Below are positions 9,423 to 16,788 of a DNA stretch of 27,964 nt, piece after piece. This stretch comes from Bacteroidota bacterium (GTDB taxonomy: Bacteria > Bacteroidota > Bacteroidia > Sphingobacteriales > Sphingobacteriaceae), in contig JABDBT010000018.1 in the NCBI GenBank assembly GCA_013288465.1, positions 1-27,964 of the forward strand, given 5' to 3'. The notes below the pieces were generated by a model, which was not told the origin of the DNA, did no database searches, and saw only the letters and a list, made by a program, of their open reading frames with translations. The position numbers and the translations under genes are program-made. The first letter of the stretch is position 1, and each line of letters begins with the position of its first letter.

Positions 9423-10127
9423 ATGGAAGAACTGAATGTATTCACTGTCACCGCAGCCATTGCCGATCCGGTGAGGTTAACCATAATGATGTACCTTATG
9501 CACAGCCCGGCTTCGGTAACCCAAATCATGCATCACCTGGATGCTCTGCAAAGCAATATATCCAATCATTTGGTTATCCTTAAAAAGGCAGGGTTAATAA
9601 AAAGTACGCCAATGGGCAGGCAAAAAATATATGAACTCGCTAATCCGCAGGCGGCCCAGTTAATTGAGCTTTTAGTAAGTATGCAGCCAATTACCCCAAA
9701 AAAGGAACAAGAAATTAAACCCATACAGTTTGCCCGTACCTGTTATGACCACCTGGCTGGTAAGCTTGGTGTTGCCATTTTTGACGCGCTGATGCAACAA
9801 AAAGCTATTCAATACCCTGCCGGGGCAGGTATAGAAGACCGTCAATTCTTTTCGGCGGAAATTGAATTGGGGGCGGATGCTGATGATATTTTTGGCAAAC
9901 TTAATGTTGACCTGCAGTTATTAAATGATACCCGCAGAAGATTTGCCTTTGGCTGCCGCGACTGGACAGAGCGCACACCTCATTTAGCTGGCGCTTTAGG
10001 CGCTGCTTTATGCCATTCGTTTTTTGAAAACAAATGGATAGCACGAAAAGACACTACCAGGAGTATTGTTTTAACCACAAGCGGCAAGCAGGAATTGAAG
10101 GGTTTAATTGGATTAGAACTAGCCTGA
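9423..10127 (+). CDS. ArsR-family winged-helix transcriptional regulator with C-terminal ligand-type domain
   Basis: The frame could begin at 9384, but that start lies inside the palindrome; ATG 9423 (MEELNVFTV) gives 234 residues and a normal ArsR N-terminus. Residues 8-75 form the winged helix: ADPVRLTIMMYL, SVTQIMHHLD and the recognition helix QSNISNHLVILKKAGLI. The metal-binding ELCVCDL box of ArsR/SmtB sensors is absent. The C-terminal 130 residues hold RTCYDHLAGKLGV (105-117) and CRDWTERTPHLAG (178-190), a pair of conserved blocks with single cysteines found in a large ArsR subfamily. That suggests sensing of something other than classical metals, possibly thiol-reactive or small-molecule ligands, though this is inference. 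The upstream palindrome implies autoregulation. Confidence 0.85.
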   Translation: MEELNVFTVTAAIADPVRLTIMMYLMHSPASVTQIMHHLDALQSNISNHLVILKKAGLIKSTPMGRQKIYELANPQAAQLIELLVSMQPITPKKEQEIKPIQFARTCYDHLAGKLGVAIFDALMQQKAIQYPAGAGIEDRQFFSAEIELGADADDIFGKLNVDLQLLNDTRRRFAFGCRDWTERTPHLAGALGAALCHSFFENKWIARKDTTRSIVLTTSGKQELKGLIGLELA

Positions 10128-10182
10128 ATAAGCGATTTTTACCTATCCGATAAATCAAAAATCATCTATCTATAAATTCCTC

Positions 10183-10195
10183 ATCATTAAATGAT
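10183..10195 (+). promoter_or_regulatory. second, shorter palindrome related to the ArsR operator
   Basis: ATCATT-A-AATGAT is a 13-bp palindrome sharing the ATCATTAA half-site with the 24-bp palindrome at 9369. It lies just before a TACCTTTA -7-like box (10196) and the next gene, so the regulator may also act here. Confidence 0.45.
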
Positions 10196-10212
10196 ACCTT
10201 TACCCTCCACGC

Positions 10213-10554
10213 ATGGAAGAAAGAAAATATTTAATGACCTGGAAAAGGTATCTCCCCGTCATCCGTTTACATTTGAAAAAAAGCCTTACTGAAGATCAAA
10301 GTTTTAAACTGAATATCCAAGACTTTGAATCGGCCGGAGATAGAGGAAAATCGGGCTATACCTTTAGTTTAGCTATGGACAACGGTAAAGTGACCAATAA
10401 TATCAGCGGATCGGCAGTAGCCCGCGATCTTTATGAGGCGCTAAAATCTGATGAAACTGTTAAAGCCATGCTCCAGGATAAAAGCATCAAAATAAGCGTA
10501 GGTAAAACCTTTGTGCTGAGCATAAAAACCAGTTATATTTCGGCCTATAAATAG
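10213..10554 (+). CDS. conserved hypothetical protein, about 110 residues
   Basis: I do not recognise a named family. The 113-residue product is soluble, with an N-terminal basic segment (RYLPVIRLHLKKSL), a mixed polar core with TFSLAMDNGKVTNNISGSAVARDLYEALK (about 53-81) and a beta-rich end (IKISVGKTFVLSIKTS). ATG 10213 is the longest start. ATG 10234 (MTWKRYLPV) is a strong alternative because GGAAGAAAG precedes it and the TACCTTTA box at 10196 would place the transcript start very near 10213. It follows the ArsR-type gene in the same direction, 85 bp away, with a related palindrome between them. That makes it a candidate target of that regulator. Confidence 0.7.
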   Translation: MEERKYLMTWKRYLPVIRLHLKKSLTEDQSFKLNIQDFESAGDRGKSGYTFSLAMDNGKVTNNISGSAVARDLYEALKSDETVKAMLQDKSIKISVGKTFVLSIKTSYISAYK

Positions 10555-10621
10555 AATAATTAACCCGTTTAGTGATCAATAGTGACTCGAGGCGGTTTAA
10601 CATGTATAGCAGGTGTCGTTA

Positions 10622-10702
10622 TAGTGTTTTAAGGCAACTGGAGGTGCAGTTAAGGCAACATGAGGCAGCATTAAGATAATGTTGTAGAGCCTTAAAACGT
10701 TG
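10622..10702 (+). repeat. three imperfect 21-nt tandem units closed by a long inverted repeat
   Basis: Units begin at 10629, 10650 and 10671, each starting TTAAG. The ends pair: GTTTTAAGGC (10626-10635) is the exact complement of 10689-10698, and wobble pairs extend the stem to 10622/10702. Inside are AACTG/CAGTT (10636-10640 with 10647-10651) and CAACAT/ATGTTG (10656-10661 with 10679-10684). A three-way-junction RNA is therefore possible. No reading frame explains it. Confidence 0.55.
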
Positions 10703-10758
10703 CACCGGGCCTGTTTTTAATTGGAAACTGGTAAGGTTAAACGCGCTGTTTTGGAGCC

Positions 10759-10803
10759 ATATTGCTTAGTTTAAAGCAATATTTTAGCTATAGTTAGCTA
10801 TAT
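10759..10803 (+). repeat. 9-bp hairpin followed by a 10-bp tandem direct repeat
   Basis: ATATTGCTT (10759-10767) pairs exactly with AAGCAATAT (10774-10782) over a 6-nt loop. Immediately after, TTAGCTATAG (10784-10793) is repeated as TTAGCTATAT (10794-10803), nine of ten bases. This looks like a protein-binding region upstream of the promoter at 10815, but no binder can be named. Confidence 0.45.
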
Positions 10804-10814
10804 GACCAACGCAT

Positions 10815-10845
10815 TTTGAAAAGCCGGTATTTTTTTGTATCTTTA
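10815..10845 (+). promoter_or_regulatory. Bacteroidota-type promoter, TTTG-N19-TATCTTTA
   Basis: TTTG at 10815-10818 and TATCTTTA at 10838-10845 are separated by exactly 19 nt, the best -33/-7 pair in the window. The last base departs from the TAnnTTTG consensus. The predicted transcript starts near 10852, about 180 nt before the VOC gene. Confidence 0.5.
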
Positions 10846-10876
10846 ATAGGAAACTGCAATTCTGCGAGTTTCCTAT
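10846..10876 (+). other. strong hairpin at the predicted transcript start
   Basis: ATAGGAAACT (10846-10855) pairs with AGTTTCCTAT (10867-10876). Inside, GCA (10856-10858) pairs with TGC (10863-10865), leaving an ATTC loop and one bulged G. It is not followed by a T tract, so it is not a terminator. It could cap a small RNA or a structured leader, or be an operator. Confidence 0.5.
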
Positions 10877-10920
10877 GGCATTTTTCGCCTCATTTTTCAA
10901 CAAAAAACATAAAAAAAAAT

Positions 10921-10944
10921 AAAACTGAATTTTCTCCAGTTTTT
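10921..10944 (+). terminator. weak AT-rich hairpin with T run, possibly bidirectional
   Basis: AAAACTG (10921-10927) pairs with CAGTTTT (10937-10943) and is followed by one more T on the plus strand. On the minus strand the stem is followed by a nine-T run interrupted only by one A. It could end a short transcript from the 10815 promoter, but the stem is short. The rest of the 476-bp gap 10555-11031 shows a 10-bp palindrome ACGATATCGT (10953-10962) and no gene. Confidence 0.3.
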
Positions 10945-11031
10945 GTGGGTTGACGATATCGTTCTTTGATACTATTTATATACTAAACGTGTTATTTTAC
11001 TACCTTTATTCATTCAAATTTTTTAACACCG

Positions 11032-11460
11032 ATGAATAGATTAACACCATTCCACGTAGCCGTACCTGTTTATGATTTGGAGGAGGCCCGTAAATTTTAC
11101 CGGGAGGTATTGGGCTGCGCCGAAGGCCGCACCAGTGAAATATGGGCTGATTTTAACTTATTTGGCCACCAGTTTGTGATACATCTTAAACCCAAACCGG
11201 CCAACGGGACCCAACACCACTTTAACCCGGTTGACGGGCATGATGTACCTATACCCCACTACGGCGTAGTTTTAGAATGGGATCATTGGCACCAACTTGA
11301 AACCCGACTGCGGGAACATAACATCAAATTTATTATTGAACCGGGCATACGCTTTGCAGGAAAAACCGGTGAACAGGCCACTATGTTCTTTTTAGATCCG
11401 TCAGGCAATGCGCTTGAGTTTAAGTCTTTTAAAGATATGGGGCAGTTGTTTGCGGTATAA
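11032..11460 (+). CDS. VOC family (glyoxalase/dioxygenase fold) protein
   Basis: The 142-residue protein has the two beta-alpha-beta-beta-beta halves of the vicinal oxygen chelate fold. [20 protein letters not shown] (7-26) opens the first half, with a metal-ligand-type His8. [14 protein letters not shown] begins the second half, and [14 protein letters not shown] near the end carries the usual glutamate ligand. Such proteins act on small molecules (isomerases, dioxygenases, resistance proteins); nothing here shows the substrate. A TACCTTTA box at 11001-11008 is a possible close promoter, and a stronger promoter lies at 10815. It converges with the transporter gene, with 12 nt between stops. 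Confidence 0.85.
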   Translation: MNRLTPFHVAVPVYDLEEARKFYREVLGCAEGRTSEIWADFNLFGHQFVIHLKPKPANGTQHHFNPVDGHDVPIPHYGVVLEWDHWHQLETRLREHNIKFIIEPGIRFAGKTGEQATMFFLDPSGNALEFKSFKDMGQLFAV

Positions 11461-11472
11461 CGGTAATTAAAC

Positions 11473-12792
11473 TTATACCTGATCTTTCTTATTTTTATAA
11501 ATAATGAGTGCGTATATGGGTATCCCTGCCATCAGCAGCAAAAAACCTAAATATACCGCTTCTCTACCCGTACCGGCAATGGCCCATAACGAGTAACTGA
11601 ACGACAGGATAAAAAGCACAATAGCCGATAACCACCCCGCTGCCTTTAAACTCACCTTTTCAATCCTGATAATAATATAAGCCACAGCCGAGAAAAGATA
11701 AGGGATAAGCACACTTAATAGGGATAGCAGCAGCAAAAACTTAAACTGTTCAACCAACCCCTTAGCGTAATTCATGCTCATTAAAACAGAAACCAGTACG
11801 CTGCTTACCAAAATACCTACGTAAGGCACGCCCTGCTTATTCTTTTTAGCAAAAACAGCCGGGAACAGTTTATCTTTTGCTATGGCATAAGGTACCTGGC
11901 CCTGTATTAACGTCCAGCCGTTTAGCGCGCCAAAAGCGGCAATAGCCATACCCGCGCTTACCCAATAACGGGCGGCAGGCCCCCACATAATAACAGCGGC
12001 GTCTGCATAGGGCGTAACCGAGTGTTGCAATTGATGTGACGGTATAATACCCATTACACTCGCGCTCCCTAAAATATAGATCACTGTAGTTACCAGTAAA
12101 CCCAGCATGGTAGCACGCGGAATTGTTTTTTCGGGATTAATAACACTCCCTGCCGGTATGGTAGCGCATTCAATACCCACAAAGGCATAAAAAGTAAAAC
12201 TGGCCGATGCGGTGATGGCCCCAAAGGTGGAGTTACCGGTTAGGTTAAACGGATGAAAATTTGCCAACCGTATAAAAAACAAGCCGCCTACTGCTACCAG
12301 TATAAGCGGCACCAACTTTAAAATGGTGGTTAGCAACTGCACCTTGCCCGATGTTACAATGCCCCGTGTATTTATCCAGGTAAGGAACCATATAGCAATT
12401 AACGCGGTTGAAATAGCGGCCAAACTGCTTTGTACTATTACCGGGAAAAACGTACTTAAAGCGCTTACAAATGATACAGCTATTGATGCTATGCCACAGA
12501 TGATACAGATATAATATCCCCAGGCCACCAAAAACCCGGTAAAGTTTCCTAATGAGTGGTGTGTGTATGCGTAAGGGCCGCCGGTAACATCGGGCAGTAG
12601 CTTGCTGAGGTTAGCAAAAACTTTAGCTAGCAGGAACGCGCCTACCGACGAAAACACCCAGCCTAATAAACTGATACTGCCATACGAAGCCAGCGCGGCG
12701 GGAATTAAAAACACCCCGGCCCCTATCATATTGCCCACAACCAGCGAGGTGCTTGTCCATAAGCCTAATTTGTTTTTTTCGGATGGGGGCAT
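11473..12792 (-). CDS. APC-superfamily amino acid/polyamine transporter, AdiC-like
   Basis: The 439-residue protein has about 12 hydrophobic helices and the unwound-helix motif GAGVFLIP (24-31) that binds the substrate carboxylate in the APC fold. By eye it aligns with the arginine/agmatine antiporter AdiC along its length: GGPYAYTHHSLG (70-81), FVGIECATIPAG (203-214) and NGWTLIQGQ (290-298). AdiC Glu208 and Trp293 correspond to Glu207 and Trp292 here, but AdiC Trp202, which stacks on the substrate and gates the pathway, is Tyr201. The family label (basic amino acid/polyamine antiporter, inner membrane) is sound, but arginine as substrate is not. It starts 30 nt after the stop of the upstream small membrane protein, so the two are probably one transcript. 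Confidence 0.88.
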   Translation of the reverse strand: MPPSEKNKLGLWTSTSLVVGNMIGAGVFLIPAALASYGSISLLGWVFSSVGAFLLAKVFANLSKLLPDVTGGPYAYTHHSLGNFTGFLVAWGYYICIICGIASIAVSFVSALSTFFPVIVQSSLAAISTALIAIWFLTWINTRGIVTSGKVQLLTTILKLVPLILVAVGGLFFIRLANFHPFNLTGNSTFGAITASASFTFYAFVGIECATIPAGSVINPEKTIPRATMLGLLVTTVIYILGSASVMGIIPSHQLQHSVTPYADAAVIMWGPAARYWVSAGMAIAAFGALNGWTLIQGQVPYAIAKDKLFPAVFAKKNKQGVPYVGILVSSVLVSVLMSMNYAKGLVEQFKFLLLLSLLSVLIPYLFSAVAYIIIRIEKVSLKAAGWLSAIVLFILSFSYSLWAIAGTGREAVYLGFLLLMAGIPIYALIIYKNKKDQV

Positions 12793-12822
12793 AGTTGTGG
12801 CCGGGATATAGGTTGCTTTGGA

Positions 12823-13254
12823 TTATAAGGCGTAATTTAACTTATTAATTTTAATCAAAGCAATCCCCGTTGATATTGCTGCTAATAATGAGAGCGCGCC
12901 CGGAAGTACGAAAAAGCAAATGTATTCAATTATTGCCAGCGCCAATAGGAACAAAAATAACAGCAACGCCACCTGCTTTGTTAATGGCTGATTGCTTGCA
13001 TGGTTGGAAAGCACCCATAGCAAAGCGACAACAAACAGCAATACGCATATCAGGATAAAACCATAACCCGAGTAAAACATAGCAATAGTTGCCGACCTTC
13101 CCATAAACTCAAAGTGTTGGTTGATCATACCTTGTACAACTTTTGCAACGGCCGGGTCTGGGCTGTCTTTCCAGGTTAACGAGCCAATAGTATGGCCAAT
13201 AGTATGCAGCAACATTAATATTGATGCAATACGTAATAGTAATTTAGGTTTCAT
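12823..13254 (-). CDS. small four-helix membrane protein of unknown function
   Basis: The 143-residue product has four hydrophobic segments: about 7-25, 55-82, 93-113 and 115-135. The first carries a histidine pair (LLHTIGHTIGS). A short extracytoplasmic-looking loop (WKDSPDPAVAKVVQGMINQHFEFMG, about 28-52) separates helices one and two. I recognise no catalytic motif. It is transcribed towards the AdiC-like transporter 30 nt downstream. The dispersed repeat copy A lies directly upstream, between its start and the preceding amidase gene, so any promoter must lie within or beside the repeat. Confidence 0.8.
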   Translation of the reverse strand: MKPKLLLRIASILMLLHTIGHTIGSLTWKDSPDPAVAKVVQGMINQHFEFMGRSATIAMFYSGYGFILICVLLFVVALLWVLSNHASNQPLTKQVALLLFLFLLALAIIEYICFFVLPGALSLLAAISTGIALIKINKLNYAL

Positions 13255-13271
13255 TTGATGATTGGTTTGAA

Positions 13272-13418
13272 ATGAGAGTCAAGAATAAGGAGCCAGGAAT
13301 CAAGATAAAAAGCAAGCTTATTATTTATTATTTTATTATGTAATCCGCTTAATTTTTTTCTTTTATTAATTTCTTCCCTGCGTTGCTATTTTGGTTCTTG
13401 ACTCTTGGTTCTTAATTA
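13272..13418. repeat. dispersed heptad-rich inverted-repeat element, copy A
   Basis: The right arm is built of 7-nt units (GGTTCTT 13393, GACTCTT 13400, GGTTCTT 13407), and the left arm (13274-13308) of complementary units. GAGTCAAGAA (13276-13285) pairs exactly with 13395-13404. The core shares AGCTTATTATT (13315) and GTAATCCGCTTAA (13340) with copy B at 16838. It starts 4 nt past the stop codon of the amidase gene. Confidence 0.75.
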
Positions 13419-13422
13419 ACAT

Positions 13423-14604
13423 TTACAATTCCCAATACTGAAAATCTTTATTCGGGAATATCGATTTTGGTATCATACCATTTACCCCAAAGGTTTTATC
13501 AACCACCTGCGTTACTTCAAAATCAACCCCGGTACTGCAAATAGACAATGACTCATTAAAGGTAAATTTAAGATTATCTTTAATCAAATTTACAGCTTCC
13601 CTTGCGGCATTTTGCATAGCCTTGTTCAAATCTGGGTCGAGCCCAATAGCAATTAAATGGGTGGGCGACTCGGCATAAACGGTTTTAATATGAATATCCT
13701 TGCGTACAATAAATTTAGCAGTAAGCGTAAGTGATGCTTCAATGGCCACGCCGCTTATTTCGCCGGCGCCTTGCGCTGCATGGCAATCGCCGGTGGTAAA
13801 CAACGCGCCTTTAACAGATACCGGCAGGTAAAGTGTAGCACCTTTAACTAAATGTTTCAAGTCGAGGTTGCCGCCGTAAAATCCGGGAGGAATGGAGCTA
13901 ACCCTTTTCATTTCGGGCGGGGGCGATACAGCCATAACGCCCATAAACGGGTTCATGGGTATTTCTACACCCTCTTTAAAACTGGCTGTTCGTTTTTTTC
14001 GGTCAATTTTATATTTATAAACAAAGTTTTCGCGGGTGGTTACCTCATCGGGCAGGGCGCCGCCTTTGGGCCAAACGGCATTTACGCCATATCCGCTGCG
14101 CGGCACAACATCCAATATGCGTACCTCAAGGGTATCGCCGGGCTCTGCACCTTCAATATAAATGGGGCCGGTAAGCATGTGCCCGGTTATTCCCGTAGGC
14201 TCGGGCTTAACGGTCTTATAAATTTCAATAATATCCTTAGCCTGTTCATCAAGCGGCAGGTTGTTTGCTTTAAAAAACGCTTCGGGGTCTTTACGGCCAA
14301 TACCAGTGGTATTAATGGTTTGTATCTCTACAATATCACCATCCTTTACCTTAGCTACCGGCGGCACATCAAAACCATAATATCCCCAAACCATGTTTTC
14401 GGGTATCGATCGTACCACATGATCGGGCTTAACAGGCGAGCTTTTTTTTGCGGTTTCATCAACCCGGTTTACGCTTTTATCCAAAGCAAAAGCACCGGTA
14501 GCCAAGCTGCTTAATGATAAAGCGGCAATACTGCCTTTAGCCGCGGTTTTAAAAAAATTGCGGCGCTGATTATCCTGGTTATTAACGGGTTTGCTGGTAG
14601 CCAT
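13423..14604 (-). CDS. Tat-exported acetamidase/formamidase family protein
   Basis: The longest frame starts with TTG at 14631; ATG 14604 (MATSKPVNN) is preferred and gives 393 residues. A twin-arginine signal is visible: RRNFFK at 14-19, followed by a hydrophobic stretch ending at GAFA (37-40). The enzyme would therefore be folded in the cytoplasm and moved to the periplasm. The mature part matches the FmdA/AmdA family, with GHMLTGPIYIEGAEPGD (141-157) and the active-site segment GDCHAAQGAGE (272-282). The family hydrolyses formamide, acetamide or similar short amides to ammonia and an acid. An exported member is less usual than the cytosolic enzymes. Repeat copy A follows its stop codon. 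It is divergent from the 14813 operon. Confidence 0.88.
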   Translation of the reverse strand: MATSKPVNNQDNQRRNFFKTAAKGSIAALSLSSLATGAFALDKSVNRVDETAKKSSPVKPDHVVRSIPENMVWGYYGFDVPPVAKVKDGDIVEIQTINTTGIGRKDPEAFFKANNLPLDEQAKDIIEIYKTVKPEPTGITGHMLTGPIYIEGAEPGDTLEVRILDVVPRSGYGVNAVWPKGGALPDEVTTRENFVYKYKIDRKKRTASFKEGVEIPMNPFMGVMAVSPPPEMKRVSSIPPGFYGGNLDLKHLVKGATLYLPVSVKGALFTTGDCHAAQGAGEISGVAIEASLTLTAKFIVRKDIHIKTVYAESPTHLIAIGLDPDLNKAMQNAAREAVNLIKDNLKFTFNESLSICSTGVDFEVTQVVDKTFGVNGMIPKSIFPNKDFQYWEL

Positions 14605-14797
14605 AGTGCGTTGAATGATAATGTGATACAATTTTACTAAAATAGTAATTCGTTATCATTTTTCTAAACGGGCTGCAGAAATAAAATACATGGTTAACTG
14701 GTTACGCAACATCGCACAAAAGCTTATAAAGTCGAAAAAATATCTTTATATATTTTAAACATTTTTGGCATATATCGTATTAGCTTTATATAAACTT

Positions 14798-14805
14798 AAA
14801 GGAGG
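14798..14805 (+). promoter_or_regulatory. strong Shine-Dalgarno that fixes the start at 14813
   Basis: AAAGGAGG lies 7 nt before ATG 14813. It is the only full-strength ribosome site in the window and rules out the longer frame that begins at 14765. TATCTTTA (14741) and TAGCTTTA (14781) are -7-like boxes upstream. Confidence 0.75.
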
Positions 14806-14812
14806 CACAATT

Positions 14813-15325
14813 ATGAAGTATGCATTTATTATGGGCTCAAACGCCTTTATTGTTCCGCATGGCGTTATCAGCTATTCAGATAGCCAAGGTTCGAAAGAAA
14901 TATTGAGGATAAAATCAATTTATCATGATGATAAACCCGGCTCCTACTTTTCGGTTGATTTAGATATTACCGACGACAATGGCAACGAAATTAAGCTGCG
15001 GGATAATAAAGCTGAAGGTAATACCAGCTTTAAAATTAGGGAAGAGCGTAACAGCATACGCGTTTTAAGGGCCGATGGCTCAATAATTATTAATATACAG
15101 CAAATGGACGATCATTCGGCTATGGGTTTAGAGCATAACCTTACTGCCGAACTGGAAATAAGCATGCCCGTTGCAGCAATAAGGATATTCGGGGAATTTA
15201 AAGCTGGTGGCCTGCATATATCAGCCGAAGGCGAAAAACTGTTTATTAATAAAAATGGTTATGCTACCGCTGGCCTGCACGGCAGAGATCAGCTGTTTTT
15301 TACCCCGGAAGGCATCAAATTATAA
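14813..15325 (+). CDS. hypothetical protein encoded with thioredoxin
   Basis: The product is 170 residues, acidic and soluble, with no signal peptide, no membrane segment and no cysteine that I can see. The pattern is alternating short beta strands: FIVPHGVISYSDSQ, LRIKSIYHDD, FSVDLDITDDNGNEIKLRD, NSIRVLRADGSIIINIQQMDD. It ends in repeated strand-turn units (AIRIFGEFKAGGLHISAEG, KLFINKNGYA), suggesting a beta-sandwich or a right-handed beta structure. I do not recognise the family. The next gene, a thioredoxin, begins 7 nt after its stop, so the two are co-transcribed. The strong ribosome site suggests it is made at high level. A role in redox or protein folding is only suggested by the neighbour. 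Confidence 0.75.
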   Translation: MKYAFIMGSNAFIVPHGVISYSDSQGSKEILRIKSIYHDDKPGSYFSVDLDITDDNGNEIKLRDNKAEGNTSFKIREERNSIRVLRADGSIIINIQQMDDHSAMGLEHNLTAELEISMPVAAIRIFGEFKAGGLHISAEGEKLFINKNGYATAGLHGRDQLFFTPEGIKL

Positions 15326-15332
15326 TAAAATA

Positions 15333-15629
15333 ATGGCAAATTTCCAGGAAATTATAGCGTCAGAAAAACCGGTGTTGGTTGATTTTTCGGCCGAGTGGTG
15401 CGGGCCGTGTAAAATGATGCCGCCTATTTTACAACAGGTTAAACATAACCTGGGCGATAAGGTTACCATTATTAAGATAGACATCGATAAAAACCCGGCG
15501 GCGGCCAATGCTTATAAAATTCAAAGTGTGCCAACGCTGATTATATTTCAAAACGGGCAATCAAAATGGCGGCAAAGTGGGGTTATGCAGGCAGGGGAAT
15601 TACAAGAAATTATTACGCAATATTTGTAA
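15333..15629 (+). CDS. thioredoxin
   Basis: A complete single-domain thioredoxin of 98 residues starting at ATG 15333. The frame is open further upstream, but the extra part overlaps the preceding gene in another frame and is not conserved-looking. The active site WCGPCK is at about 22-27 after VLVDFSAE, and the cis-proline loop SVPTLIIFQNG follows. It reduces disulfides in cytosolic proteins using thioredoxin reductase. It lacks a signal peptide, so it is cytosolic. It is co-transcribed with the unknown protein 7 nt upstream. A heptad repeat begins one base after its stop codon, and the gene converges with the DUF3810 gene. Confidence 0.93.
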   Translation: MANFQEIIASEKPVLVDFSAEWCGPCKMMPPILQQVKHNLGDKVTIIKIDIDKNPAAANAYKIQSVPTLIIFQNGQSKWRQSGVMQAGELQEIITQYL

Positions 15630-15630
15630 A

Positions 15631-15693
15631 ATCAACTAATCAGCAATCACCGATACCGCTGCAAACTGCTAACCCCCAACTGCAAACTCATTT
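15631..15693. repeat. heptad-periodic repeat between convergent genes
   Basis: The stretch reads in 7-nt units: CTGCAAA at 15659 and again at 15680, with CTGCTAA (15666) and CCCCCAA (15673) between. The earlier units at 15631-15651 are AATCA-type. It begins one base after the thioredoxin stop and overlaps the stop codon of the opposing gene (15690-15688). Confidence 0.6.
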
Positions 15694-16764
15694 ATACCAC
15701 GCCATTAACAGCAGCACCATTTGATTATAGGTTTCTAAACCGTGAGGCTGGTTATTGACCTTTAAAAAATCATCATAAAAAATGCTGCTTAACACGCCAA
15801 CATTACTCCTAAACTTTACCCAGTACAAGCGTTGCATTTTAAAATCATTACGTACAGCAGTGGATATATGTGTTTTCATTTCGTTGTTGGCTGTAGTATC
15901 GCGGTAACGGAGGGCGTGCATACACTCATCAACTCCCAATTGGTAGGCCGAGTAACGCAGTAACCTGTCGGCAGACCCTACTCCTGCCAGGAAACCGGCA
16001 AAATCGGCTTCATCTTCGGCGCCGTAACCCATCTGGTGCGACATTTCATGACAGGCCACCACAGGACGTTCAAAATACGGCATCTGGTAGTTTAGTTGCG
16101 CCTCGGTAGTAAACGGGTTATAATACCCCGAAGTGCCAAGGTAATTAAGCAATGGCGTGAGCAATGATGGCTTTATCCGTGGGCTATAGGTGCGGAAATT
16201 TACAGAATCGGTTGACAATTTTAGTACGGCCTTTACCGCTGTTTGGTAAATGGCGCTGTTGCCTTGCTGAAGGTCGGCTGTAGTGATCCTTGCACGGCAG
16301 CTATTGGCACTATCGATCAGTTTACGGGTTACTGCTTCCAGATGGGCGGTTGTATAATTGGTATCCCGAAGATTCAATCGCTCGCCTGCTGGTGGCCTGA
16401 AATAATTCATGCCCCAAAACAGGTAAAAAACCAGTATAGCCGCCTGTACCCCAATAACCAATCCCAATAAAAAAACGCCCGATCGCTTAAATTCTTGTTT
16501 AAACAGCAGTCTGATGAGTTTAATTACCGCATAAACTAGATAGCCAATAACCCCTATATACAATACGTCGCCAACGCTAAACGGGAATATATTAAGCACG
16601 GGGTGCAGCACATGGCAAATAACAGGGTATAGCCCTTCAGAATAATAACGTTCAACTAAATGTGGGTGGCCCGCCAACAGCATCAGCAAAAAAATAGCCA
16701 GGGCTAAAATCGCTATGGCGATTATCCGGGCCTTCACTGTTTTTTTGCTAAACACATAACGCAT
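15688..16764 (-). CDS. DUF3810 membrane protein with a zinc-protease HExxH motif
   Basis: The open frame begins with GTG at 16788, but that start sits at the T tract of a terminator; ATG 16764 (MRYVFSKK) gives 358 residues. Three membrane helices lie at about 13-31, 64-86 and 97-117, followed by an extracytoplasmic or cytoplasmic catalytic-type domain. CHEMSHQMGYGAEDEADFAGF carries HEMSH at 239-243 plus Glu250/Glu252 as a likely third ligand, the arrangement of gluzincin metallopeptidases. DUF3810 is a Bacteroidota family of uncharacterised function; peptidase activity is inferred from the motif. TATATTTG, an exact -7 match, lies at 16777-16770, only 5 nt before the ATG, so the mRNA may be leaderless. 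Confidence 0.85.
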   Translation of the reverse strand: MRYVFSKKTVKARIIAIAILALAIFLLMLLAGHPHLVERYYSEGLYPVICHVLHPVLNIFPFSVGDVLYIGVIGYLVYAVIKLIRLLFKQEFKRSGVFLLGLVIGVQAAILVFYLFWGMNYFRPPAGERLNLRDTNYTTAHLEAVTRKLIDSANSCRARITTADLQQGNSAIYQTAVKAVLKLSTDSVNFRTYSPRIKPSLLTPLLNYLGTSGYYNPFTTEAQLNYQMPYFERPVVACHEMSHQMGYGAEDEADFAGFLAGVGSADRLLRYSAYQLGVDECMHALRYRDTTANNEMKTHISTAVRNDFKMQRLYWVKFRSNVGVLSSIFYDDFLKVNNQPHGLETYNQMVLLLMAWYK

Positions 16765-16788
16765 AATTACAAATATAAGTTTATGCAC

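Noticed and set aside
13852..14514. 220-residue plus-strand open frame
   Set aside because: It lies wholly antisense to the acetamidase/formamidase gene, whose motifs and Tat signal are clear; no recognisable domain on the plus strand.
16765..16788. GTG start extending the DUF3810 protein by eight residues
   Set aside because: It abuts the T tract of a strong terminator, and ATG 16764 gives the expected N-terminus.
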